From assembly GCA_036397095.1 (NCBI GenBank), contig DASWJQ010000142.1, positions 1 to 46,562 of the forward strand: a DNA stretch of 46,562 bases, written 5' to 3'. Below, one piece after another: positions 16,361-24,266 of this stretch; within the stretch, counting starts at the first letter, position 1, and every line of letters begins with the position of its first letter. Source of the stretch: DASWJQ01 sp036397095 (lineage in GTDB: Bacteria > Chloroflexota > Anaerolineae > Anaerolineales > E44-bin32). The notes under the pieces are model-generated. The model ran no database searches, was not told the DNA's origin, and saw only the letters and a list, made by a program, of their open reading frames with translations. The position numbers were made by a program, and so were the translations under genes.

Positions 16361-17574
16361 TGCCCCGTCGCCGCTGTGGAGGAGAGGACCAACCTGGCAG
16401 GCCGCCAAACAATCGCCGCCAGCAGCAACAGTGGAATGGGCAGGTAGTTAAGGGCGCTCTCCTGATTGCCACTGACGGTCACCAGGAACAACGCCCAGCT
16501 GCCGACGAACACGGCGGCCAGGGTCAACCAGACAATCGATTGGGGATTACTGGCCCGACGCCAGCTTTCGAAGAGCAAGAAGAGCGGTAACAGATAGACG
16601 GCGAATTGGGTCGTCGCCGTCCGTGGCGCCACGAAGTGGGTCGCCAGCAACGTCAACCCAGCCACCCATAGCATCCAGGCCTCGGGCGCAGACCGGAACC
16701 GCCACCACACGGAACCGAGCGCTGCCAGCGCCAGCGCGGTCAACCCCCAGGCCAACAGCGGCGGGGTGGCCAAGTAGTAGCTGGTCATGATCCAGATGGC
16801 GGAACCCAACTCCGTGTAGGACGGATAGCGCACCAGTTGATCAAGGAAGCCTGCGATCCAGTCCGGCTGAAGCAGTGTCACGCCGCCCAGTAGGGCCAGG
16901 AGCGTCAGCCCGAAGGAGCGCAGCAAACGGCCCCGGCCCGATTGCCAACTCCACCACAGGAGCCAGCCAACGATCAAGAAGGACATCTGCGGTTTGACGG
17001 TCGCCAGCGCCAGCATGATCCCGGCCCAGCCCAATCGGCCGCGTACGACCAAGACCAGGCTTGCCATCAGACACAGGAAAACCAGCAGCGACAGCTGGCC
17101 CAACAGAATCGCCCGCAGGTTTGGATAGACAAAAACCGACCACACCAACGTCGCCATCCAAGCGGCCTTGGTCGGCTGCCAGCCGGCGGCGATTTTGGCG
17201 AGCGCTGTACCGGCCAGCGCAGCGTGGATCAGCAGCGTCATCCAGGCGGCCTGGACCGTTGCAAAGTCCCGGCTCAAACATGTCGGCCACGTCAGCCACA
17301 GCGTGTGCAGCGGGTATGCATAGGCAGCCTGATCCTCAGTGGGCTGCGCCGGTCGGCCGTACATCCCCTGCTGGATGCGCAAAGTCGTGGCCCCATCGTA
17401 CGGACTTGCGCCTTCCCACAACAGGGCGCAGCCACCGGCCCAGCGCGGGTAGAAATCGTTGGCGCCGGGCACCTGGCTGGTGAATACCTGGCGGGTTACC
17501 CAGGACTGGCCGGCAAAGACCGCCAAGTAGAGCAGCGCCAGTGCGGCCATTCGGGGCCAGCGCCCGCCCCTCAT
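16357..17574 (-). CDS. GT87 (DUF2029) family membrane glycosyltransferase
   Basis: A 405-residue protein with about ten hydrophobic helices and the GT87 N-terminal loop (GANDFYPRWAGGCALLWEGA followed by SPYD, then YAYPLHTLWLTWP). GT87 includes the polyprenol-phosphomannose-dependent mannosyltransferases of actinobacterial lipoglycan synthesis, so a mannosyl-type transfer is a reasonable guess, though not proved here. Starts with an ATGA overlap (17571-17574) and ends with another. Confidence 0.75.
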   Translation of the reverse strand: MRGGRWPRMAALALLYLAVFAGQSWVTRQVFTSQVPGANDFYPRWAGGCALLWEGASPYDGATTLRIQQGMYGRPAQPTEDQAAYAYPLHTLWLTWPTCLSRDFATVQAAWMTLLIHAALAGTALAKIAAGWQPTKAAWMATLVWSVFVYPNLRAILLGQLSLLVFLCLMASLVLVVRGRLGWAGIMLALATVKPQMSFLIVGWLLWWSWQSGRGRLLRSFGLTLLALLGGVTLLQPDWIAGFLDQLVRYPSYTELGSAIWIMTSYYLATPPLLAWGLTALALAALGSVWWRFRSAPEAWMLWVAGLTLLATHFVAPRTATTQFAVYLLPLFLLFESWRRASNPQSIVWLTLAAVFVGSWALFLVTVSGNQESALNYLPIPLLLLAAIVWRPARLVLSSTAATGQ

Positions 17575-19052
17575 TTGGCGGTCTCCGCTTGCCCGCTCGC
17601 CGCCGGCGCCTGCAGCACGACAGCCAATTCATCTTGGAAGATGACCCGCCAGCCCTGCGCTTGCAGCGCCAGCGTGATCGGGGCAGACGGCGCCACCAGG
17701 GCGCTCTGGAACCCGCGGCGCGCCACCACTTCCTGCCACCCAGGATCGGCACGCCACACCTGCAGATACTCACGCAACAGGTCCTCGCCGAACAAATCGG
17801 TGCGGCCATCGACATAGCTTTGGTACGCCGGCCATAGCCGCCAGAGCAAGTAACCGCCCCAATCGTAGCTGTGCAGCAGCGGGCCTGGTGGCGATTGCTC
17901 GGCCAAGTAGTCAACGGCAGCAACCGGCAGGCGCGCCTCGATCGCCGCCTGGTTGAAGTGCTCGTTCAGGCGCGGCGCCATCCAGACCAGCGTAGCGATC
18001 ACCAGAAGCATCAGAAGGACACAATTGGTAACCGTGACCAGGCGCGGCGGCAATGGTTTGGCGGCAGGACGGGCCGGCAAGCGGGCAAGGGCAGCGGCAC
18101 CGTGCCGACTCAAGACCGGCGCCAGCGCCAGGGCGAAGATTGCGATGTTGCGCGCGGCGGCCAATGACAGATAGCCGAACCCCACGTACAGCGCAAGTTC
18201 GGCGGCGTGCTTCGGGCGACGTGAAAGCGACATGGCGACCGGTACCAGGAGCAGGAGCCAGGCAAACGGTTGGACCTGGGCAGCGTGAAAGTTGGGGCTT
18301 TGCCATTCTTGAATGTAGTCCTGCAAAGCTCCGATCGATACCGTCTGGAATGGGTACGCCAGCAAGCCCGGGCCATAGGGATTGAAGCTAACCGCGACAG
18401 CTGTCACCAGACCGACCAGCGCCAGCGGGCGGAACCCATGCCAGCCACTGGCCAGGCGGTTGCGCCAGGGGGCGGCCGCTGTCAGCGTGCCTTGCACAGC
18501 GGCGCCGGCTCCGTAGGCGCCAATCAGCAGGAAGCCAATTGCAAAGCCGCCATGCAGATTGGCCCACAGCACCATGAGCGGCGGCAGGAGCCACAGCCGA
18601 TCTCGCCGGTCGCTGCGCCAATCCTCCAGGACCGCCAGGTAGGCTGCCGCCAACAAGAAGCTGAACATGTGGGGTCTGGCCGCCCAGAAAATGGCAGCAG
18701 CGCTGGCTGCCAGAATCAGAACGAAGGCATTCAGCAGATGTCCACCTTCAAGCCGCGGCCACAAGATCCAGAATGCGCCGACCGCCAGGGCGGCGGTCAA
18801 CAGATTGAGGCCGGCCAGGCCAGCCAGACGGTAGCTGGCATACAGGCACAGCTGCGCCAGCCAGCCCGGGTTGACCCAAGGCGACCCCTGGCGGGTGAAT
18901 GAGAAGACGTCGCTGCGCAGTAATTGACCGTGGTCCACCATCCAGCGGCCGGCTGCCAGATGCCACCAGGTGTCGGTGTCGGCGGAAACACGGACGGCGA
19001 TCGCCGCCACTGCCAGAAATGCGACCGCTTTGGTCAGCCGCTGAAAGGTCAT
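17571..19052 (-). CDS. Predicted GT-C type membrane protein (DTDTWWH motif)
   Basis: A 493-residue protein with about ten helices. The first outside loop has DTDTWWHLAAGRWMVDHGQ (D25, D27) and DVFSFTRQG, then WVNPGWLAQ, a pattern common in large bacterial membrane proteins of unassigned GT-C type. The C-terminal outside domain has the matching signature YDWGGYLLWRL and YVDGRTDLFGEDLLREYLQV. The acidic D-x-D after helix one is the likely catalytic or metal site by analogy. ATGA overlaps on both sides (19049-19052, 17571-17574). Confidence 0.68.
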   Translation of the reverse strand: MTFQRLTKAVAFLAVAAIAVRVSADTDTWWHLAAGRWMVDHGQLLRSDVFSFTRQGSPWVNPGWLAQLCLYASYRLAGLAGLNLLTAALAVGAFWILWPRLEGGHLLNAFVLILAASAAAIFWAARPHMFSFLLAAAYLAVLEDWRSDRRDRLWLLPPLMVLWANLHGGFAIGFLLIGAYGAGAAVQGTLTAAAPWRNRLASGWHGFRPLALVGLVTAVAVSFNPYGPGLLAYPFQTVSIGALQDYIQEWQSPNFHAAQVQPFAWLLLLVPVAMSLSRRPKHAAELALYVGFGYLSLAAARNIAIFALALAPVLSRHGAAALARLPARPAAKPLPPRLVTVTNCVLLMLLVIATLVWMAPRLNEHFNQAAIEARLPVAAVDYLAEQSPPGPLLHSYDWGGYLLWRLWPAYQSYVDGRTDLFGEDLLREYLQVWRADPGWQEVVARRGFQSALVAPSAPITLALQAQGWRVIFQDELAVVLQAPAASGQAETAK

Positions 19053-20719
19053 GGCGCCGCGCTCATATCAAGCTGATCGGGGTTGATCGGCTGGCTGAGA
19101 TCGAAGAAGACGTGGTAGGGACCAATTTGACGTTCCTGGTATCCAATGTCGGCCCGATCAAACGCGTCGGCCAATCTCCGGTCGAGTTCCGGGTGCAGGC
19201 TGGTGACATAAACAATTCGGTCCGCGCTACGCGCCTGCGACAAGTAGCCGGGGATGCGCTGGTCACGGGGAGTGTAGCGAAGGTCGGCCTTGTACGGAAG
19301 CACGGGGGCCAGCTGGATGCGTTCATCGGTCAAGAAGGCAATCCGGTAGGAGACCCAATAGTTGGTATAGCCGGTGCGGAGCTGGCGTTGATCAAGGAAT
19401 GCAATCAACGCCACATCGGCCGTGTTGTCAAAACGAGTAATGGTGTCAAATTGCGTCGTCAGTTTGTCGGGGGATGCCGCCGCCCGCAGCACGCCCCAGC
19501 CATTGAGCACCATGAACGCCAGGACAAGCCCAATGGCGCTGGCCCGACGCCAACGCCAGGCGGCCTGCACGGCATGTGCCGCCCCAACGAGCAATGGCAG
19601 ATACAGCGGCAGCAAATAGCGGCCGGTCGAATCGATGCCGAACTGCGTCCCAACAAAGGCCGCAGCGAAGAACCCGACCTGACCGACCAGCAAGACGGTC
19701 CCAAGAGGCAGCGGCCTGGCCCTATGCCGCCACTTCAGGAAGAGGAAAAGAAAGACTCCCGCATACAGCAGCGTGCCCGCGAACAGCCAGGGCGTCGCCA
19801 GATAGTCCGGCGCCCAAGGGAAACGCAGACCAAGTAAGGCCGGCAGGCCCAAGAGCATAAAGCCGAGCAAGCGCTGCCACCAGGTGCTCTCGAAGGGTGT
19901 ATCGCTCGTAAGGACGGAGAGCGCGGCGCCTCCCTGTTCCAAGTTGTAAACCCACCAGGGTGCACTGCCGATGAGAAAACCGAGCAGAACCAGGCCGTAC
20001 CGCGGGAGACGGCGGCGCTCAAAGCGAAGCAGATGAATCAAAGCAACCGGAGCCAGGTACACCACGGCCAAACCCAAAGTCCAGAACGCAAGGCCGGCAA
20101 CCAGGCCAAGCATCAGCCACAAGAGCGGGTGCGCCGGCCGATCCGGCTGCGCCGTCTCGTAGCCAACCAGCAATGTTAGGTTGCCAAGCACGAGCACTTC
20201 ACCGTAACCGCCCAGGGTGGCCGACGTGTAGGTCATAACTAGGACCGGCGGCACTGTGCCCAACAGCACCGTCCAGCGGGCGACAGCCGCCCCAAAAAAT
20301 CGACGGGTCAGGAAGTAGCTGGTGATAAGGAAGAATAAATAGAGAGCAATCTGGACGAGACGAATCGAGAACAGCTCATCACCAAGAAGCCGGAAGGTGC
20401 CGGCAATGAGCCATGCGTCCAGGCTGCCCATATAAGATTGCCCATAAAAGAAGGGGGGACGGGCGCCAGCATTGATATGGCGCGCCATCAATCCAACGAT
20501 CGCCTCGTCGCTGTTGAAGGGGACAGCCCGAGCCAGCCACAAGGCCAGGCGAGTGGACAGTGCCAGCGCCAGACTGAGCACGAGGATGAGGCCAGCCCGG
20601 GAGGCGCTGTCGCCTTGGGCCCCGTCGACAGGCTTTGGGAACAAGTGCTCAGTTGTGGAGATGGTTGCTCCGTTCTCGCCGCCAGGCGCCGAGGACAAGC
20701 CCTTGTATAATGCCGACAT
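19049..20719 (-). CDS. GT39-like membrane glycosyltransferase, first gene of the minus-strand string
   Basis: A protein of up to 556 residues with about eleven helices. The Asp-Glu motif follows helix one (VPFNSDEAIVGLMARH, D71/E72), then FYGQSYMGSLDAWLIAG, both typical of GT39/PMT_2 proteins. The soluble C-terminus (about 465-556) lies outside. The start is uncertain: the ATG at 20719 shares CATG with the ATG of the divergent gene at 20718 and lacks a clear ribosome site, while TTG codons at 20698 and 20644 are alternatives that leave room for the divergent promoter. It heads eight genes joined by 4-base overlaps. Confidence 0.75.
   Translation of the reverse strand: MSALYKGLSSAPGGENGATISTTEHLFPKPVDGAQGDSASRAGLILVLSLALALSTRLALWLARAVPFNSDEAIVGLMARHINAGARPPFFYGQSYMGSLDAWLIAGTFRLLGDELFSIRLVQIALYLFFLITSYFLTRRFFGAAVARWTVLLGTVPPVLVMTYTSATLGGYGEVLVLGNLTLLVGYETAQPDRPAHPLLWLMLGLVAGLAFWTLGLAVVYLAPVALIHLLRFERRRLPRYGLVLLGFLIGSAPWWVYNLEQGGAALSVLTSDTPFESTWWQRLLGFMLLGLPALLGLRFPWAPDYLATPWLFAGTLLYAGVFLFLFLKWRHRARPLPLGTVLLVGQVGFFAAAFVGTQFGIDSTGRYLLPLYLPLLVGAAHAVQAAWRWRRASAIGLVLAFMVLNGWGVLRAAASPDKLTTQFDTITRFDNTADVALIAFLDQRQLRTGYTNYWVSYRIAFLTDERIQLAPVLPYKADLRYTPRDQRIPGYLSQARSADRIVYVTSLHPELDRRLADAFDRADIGYQERQIGPYHVFFDLSQPINPDQLDMSAAP
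20706..20711 (+). promoter_or_regulatory. TATAAT box for a likely leaderless transcript
   Basis: A perfect TATAAT ends seven bases before the ATG at 20718, so transcription would begin at or next to the start codon. No good -35 box is seen at 16 to 18 bases. No Shine-Dalgarno sequence could exist on such a transcript, which fits a leaderless mRNA. Confidence 0.5.
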
Positions 20720-22241
20720 GCCCCGGCGACTGCGGCAGTGGCTCCCGGTAGGCGTGGCGCTGCTCGCCTTCCTCGCCCGTTTGATCCCCGGCCCACGGGT
20801 GATCGACGATGCCTACATCACCTTCCGATACGCCCAGAATTTGCTGGCGGGTTATGGCCTGGTCTACAACCCGGGCGTGGCCGTGCTGGGCACCACCACC
20901 CCGCTCTACAGCCTGCTCCTGGCCCTGGCCGCCCTGCCCTTCGGTGGAACCGAGGCCAACTTCCCCTGGCTGGCGCTGGTTCTTAATGCCGTTTGCGACG
21001 CAATCGCCTGCTGGTTGCTCGTCCAGCTTGGCCTGCGGCTTGGCTCGCCCGCCGCCGGCTACGGGACTGCCCTGGTCTGGGCCATCGCACCCATGTCGGT
21101 CACTTTCGCCATTGGCGGCATGGAAACCAGCCTCACGATCTTGCTCGTGCTGGCGGCATTTTACCTGTATCTCGTTTCGCACCCAACTGGGGCCGCGCTG
21201 GCAGGCAGCCTGACCCTGCTGGCCCGACCTGACGCGGCTTTGTTTGTTGCCCCACTGGCCCTCGACCACCTCCTGGCAAGTTTGAGCCTACTTCGTCAAC
21301 GCAGGCTGGATCCAGGCCCCCTTGCCCGGCAGGCGACAGCCTTTGTGCTCCCATTGGCGATCTGGACCGTCGGCGCGACCTTGGCCTATGGCAGCCCCAT
21401 CACGCGGTCGATCGGGGCCAAAGTCGATGCCTACCTGCTGGCGCCGGATGCGGCCCTGATCCGACTGCTTCAGCACTACGCCACCCCTTTCCTCGGTCAT
21501 AAGACGTTCGGCCTGTGGTGGATCGCTGTCGGCCTGGCGTTGTTTCCGATCCTTTTTGGCCTCGGGGCGCTCTTCGCCATCCGGCGCAACCCGCGCAGCT
21601 GGCCGCTGTTCGTCTCGCCCTGGCTCTACTTCGCGGCCTTTTCGCTGGCCAATCCTTTGATCTTCCGTTGGTACTTGGCGCCACCCCTCCCCTTCTATTT
21701 CCTTGGCATCCTGCTTGGCGGACATCGGGTGGCTAGCGACCTGCGCCGGCCCGGCAGCGCCTGGCTGCTGGCGGCCGCCGCGCTGGCGCTCACATTGCGC
21801 GGCTGGTGGCTGCACCCGGATCACGGTCCCGATCGTCCAGCGCCGGATATGGCTTACATCGAACTGGAACTGCTGTATGAACGGGTCGGAGCGGAGCTGG
21901 CCGGTGAGATCGGCCCCGGCGAGACCCTCGGCGCAGCCGACATTGGCGCCCTGGGTTACACCACCGGAGCCGTCATTATCGATACGCTCGGGTTGGTGTC
22001 GCCGGCCGCCGGTGCCTACTACCCGGCCGACCGCAATCTGTATGCCATCAACTACGCCATCCCGCCGGAACTGGTTTCTGATCTGGAGCCCGACCATCTG
22101 GTGATCCTCGAGGTCTACGGCCGCAACGGGCTCCTGCTCGATCCGTCATTCGTTCGCAGTTACCAATTGGTGCAGACCATCCCAACCAACATCTACGGCA
22201 GCCGCGGCATGCTCATCTTCCAGCGCAAGGCCACTCCATGA
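20718..22241 (+). CDS. GT-C type membrane glycosyltransferase (DDAYITFRY, AftB-like)
   Basis: A 507-residue protein with about eleven helices. The motif VIDDAYITFRYAQNLLAGYG (D30/D31) and TTTPLYSLLLA after helix one match the AftB-like pattern. GMET in the middle and DIGALGY plus DTLGLVSP near the C-terminus are shared with the protein at 8550-10025, marking them as paralogues at opposite ends of the cluster. The ATG at 20718 is chosen because the hydrophobic helix begins within ten residues and because TATAAT lies just upstream; the frame is open to 20472 but that stretch is antisense to the neighbouring gene. Ends in an ATGA overlap with the next gene. Confidence 0.75.
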   Translation: MPRRLRQWLPVGVALLAFLARLIPGPRVIDDAYITFRYAQNLLAGYGLVYNPGVAVLGTTTPLYSLLLALAALPFGGTEANFPWLALVLNAVCDAIACWLLVQLGLRLGSPAAGYGTALVWAIAPMSVTFAIGGMETSLTILLVLAAFYLYLVSHPTGAALAGSLTLLARPDAALFVAPLALDHLLASLSLLRQRRLDPGPLARQATAFVLPLAIWTVGATLAYGSPITRSIGAKVDAYLLAPDAALIRLLQHYATPFLGHKTFGLWWIAVGLALFPILFGLGALFAIRRNPRSWPLFVSPWLYFAAFSLANPLIFRWYLAPPLPFYFLGILLGGHRVASDLRRPGSAWLLAAAALALTLRGWWLHPDHGPDRPAPDMAYIELELLYERVGAELAGEIGPGETLGAADIGALGYTTGAVIIDTLGLVSPAAGAYYPADRNLYAINYAIPPELVSDLEPDHLVILEVYGRNGLLLDPSFVRSYQLVQTIPTNIYGSRGMLIFQRKATP

Positions 22242-23560
22242 TTCGACGGCGGTGGTGGGGCGCCCTGGCCACACTCCTGCTGCTGGCTCCGGTCTTCCTA
22301 TTGCAGCTCGATCAAGTTCCGTTCCATCCGGACGAGAGTTCCTTGCTCTACCAGAGCCGCGATCTGGAGTTGGCCCTCCACTCCACGCCGTCTTTGTTTG
22401 ACTACACGCAGTGGGAAACGGACCCGGCCGTCGCCTACCGCGTGCTCAACGCACCGCTTGCCAAGTATGTGCTGGCACTGGGCCGGGGCGCGGCTGGCTA
22501 CGGTCCGGCGTCGGTCGACGTGGACTGGGACTGGGGACTGGGCTGGCAGCAGAATCTGGCGGCAGGCGCCATGCCGCCCGCCGGCGGCTTGCTCGGCGCC
22601 CGGGCCGCCAGTGCCCTGCTTGCATTGTTGGCCGCACCGGTGTTGTGGTTGGCGGGCCGGCGCCTCGGCGGCAATTGGGCGGCCTGGGGAGCAGCCGGCA
22701 GTTATGGATTGAATGCGCTGGTGTTGCTGCACGGGCGCCGGGCGATGGCCGAAGGCACGCTGCTTTTCGCCGCCTCGCTGGCGGTCTTGACATTGCTCAG
22801 CGCCAACCGGCGACCGCTGCTAGCTGGGGCCGCCGGCGGACTGGCATTGGCGGCAAAGCACTCAGCATTGCCGCTGGCCATCAGCGCTTGGCTGGCGGCG
22901 TTGCTTACCCGATCGACCGCGAACAGCGGGCCGGTCAGTGCTCGATGGCGGCGGCTCGCGCTCGCGCTGGTCGGCACCGTGCTCGTCGTCTTGGTCCTGT
23001 CGCCCTATATGTGGTCCAACCCCTTCGAGGCGGTCCGGGCGACGGTTCAAGCCAGGAGTCAACTGCTCGCCGAGCAGGTCCGCCTGACCGAAGAGTTGGC
23101 GCCCGACCGGCTCCTGAACCGGCCCGACGAGCGGTTGGCGGCGATGGTCGGCCACCTTTTTTTCTTGCCCGTGCAGCTGCGCGAGATCGGCAACTACGAC
23201 CTGGCGCTGACGCCGGCCTACCAGCAGTTCCAAAGCAGCTGGCGCGGCCAATTGTTGCGCGGTGTCGTCGCCGGCGGCATCTTGCTCGGTTTGTGCTTGC
23301 TTGGGGTTGCGCTGAGCACGGTCGGCTGGCGCAAGCTGACGATGGAATCCCGCTGGCAACGGACTGTCTTGCTTGTGGCGACCGTCCTGCAAGGGATAAC
23401 GCTGCTGCTGGCCAACCCCCTGCCAATTCAGCGGTACTACTTGCCCTTGGTACCGCTCGTCTGCCTGTGGGCCGGAATCGGTATCACCGAAATCGTCCGC
23501 GGGGGACGACAGGTACTGACCGGACGAAGGACAAACCACGAAGTCGCAAAGGTCACCTAG
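22238..23560 (+). CDS. GT39-like membrane glycosyltransferase with repeat-derived C-terminus
   Basis: A 440-residue protein with about ten helices and an Asp-Glu motif after helix one (VPFHPDESSLLYQSRDLE, D32/E33), typical of GT39/ArnT-like enzymes. It is translationally coupled to the preceding gene through ATGA at 22238-22241. The last nine residues (TNHEVAKVT) and the stop codon are encoded by the left arm of an inverted-repeat element beginning near 23534, so the original C-terminus was probably about eight to ten residues different. The change falls in a polar tail after the last helix and need not harm function. Confidence 0.75.
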   Translation: MIRRRWWGALATLLLLAPVFLLQLDQVPFHPDESSLLYQSRDLELALHSTPSLFDYTQWETDPAVAYRVLNAPLAKYVLALGRGAAGYGPASVDVDWDWGLGWQQNLAAGAMPPAGGLLGARAASALLALLAAPVLWLAGRRLGGNWAAWGAAGSYGLNALVLLHGRRAMAEGTLLFAASLAVLTLLSANRRPLLAGAAGGLALAAKHSALPLAISAWLAALLTRSTANSGPVSARWRRLALALVGTVLVVLVLSPYMWSNPFEAVRATVQARSQLLAEQVRLTEELAPDRLLNRPDERLAAMVGHLFFLPVQLREIGNYDLALTPAYQQFQSSWRGQLLRGVVAGGILLGLCLLGVALSTVGWRKLTMESRWQRTVLLVATVLQGITLLLANPLPIQRYYLPLVPLVCLWAGIGITEIVRGGRQVLTGRRTNHEVAKVT

Positions 23561-23681
23561 GTTTGACCACAGGAGCACGAAGGCCGGTCCAACGGCGAGC
23601 GGTCCCCACGATCCAAACTAAATGAGAGAGCTTCTTTGTGCCCCTCATCTTCCACTTCGCGCTCTTTGAGTCTTCGCGGTT
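23534..23681. repeat. Inverted-repeat element, copy 1
   Basis: About 148 bases bounded by AACCACGAAGTCGCAAAG (left) and, inverted, AACCGCGAAGACTCAAAG (right; plus strand CTTTGAGTCTTCGCGGTT). The left arm matches the left arm of copy 2 (43535) at 20 of 23 positions, and the right end shares GTCTTCGCGGTT exactly with copy 2. The element lies between convergent genes: its left arm supplies the last codons of the gene ending at 23560, and its right edge supplies the TAA stop (23682-23680) of the gene on the minus strand. It has no coding capacity of its own, so any movement would need help in trans. Confidence 0.7.
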
Positions 23682-24261
23682 AGCCGGGAGTAGCCGTCGC
23701 CTCGGGTGTCGGAGTCCAGGTCGCTGTCGGCGTCGCTATAGGCGGAGTTTCCAGCAGGTCAAGCGAATCCTGTACCACCGCCTGCCGGATTTGCAGGATG
23801 GCCTGATCAGGCGCCGTCTGGCCATACCAGATGGCGCCGGTCGGCGCCTGGCGACCCAGCTCGAGGGTCCGGGTTGATCCGTCGGTCAGTTCGAGCCGGA
23901 GGCGGTAAGCGGGCGCGGCCAAGCCGTATTGGCCGCGGTCGTCGGCCTCAAGCTGGCCTGCCGGAAGAACGATCAGCAAGGACGTCACTGCCCGCTCGAT
24001 CCGCCCGCCGTCGGCCCAATCGGCCGGCGGCTCCTCCAACTGCCAGCCGGCGCCGGGTTGCCGGCGGGCCCTGACGCGCGATCCATCCCCAAGATCTATG
24101 ACTTCAATGGCAACCACGTCGGTCGCCGCCAATTCCCACAGCGGCGCCGGCGTAGGCGTTGCTTCGACCGCTTGATCGGTGTCGGATCTGGTCCACCAAA
24201 CGGCCACGACCAGGACGACCAAGAAAAGGCCCAGTGCAATCCAGGTGTTGCGCCGGATCAT
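23680..24261 (-). CDS. DUF4340-like membrane-anchored protein of the Gld-type cluster
   Basis: A 193-residue protein starting MIRRNTWIALGLFLVVLVVA, with a single N-terminal helix and an outside domain (LAATDVVAIEVIDLGDGSRV, GWQLEEPPADWADGGRIE, YGLAAPAYRLRLEL) typical of DUF4340 proteins, which often follow GldG-like genes. The C-terminus is a Pro/Thr-rich tail (PTATWTPTPEATATPG). The start at 24261 lies five bases after the GldG-like stop. The stop codon lies in the right arm of the repeat element. It probably acts with the exporter at the outer face of the membrane; its exact role is unknown. Confidence 0.72.
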   Translation of the reverse strand: MIRRNTWIALGLFLVVLVVAVWWTRSDTDQAVEATPTPAPLWELAATDVVAIEVIDLGDGSRVRARRQPGAGWQLEEPPADWADGGRIERAVTSLLIVLPAGQLEADDRGQYGLAAPAYRLRLELTDGSTRTLELGRQAPTGAIWYGQTAPDQAILQIRQAVVQDSLDLLETPPIATPTATWTPTPEATATPG

Positions 24262-24266
24262 CTCGA

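Noticed and set aside
20472..20717. Upstream extension of the plus-strand protein at 20718
   Set aside because: It is antisense to the divergent gene and lies upstream of the TATAAT box.
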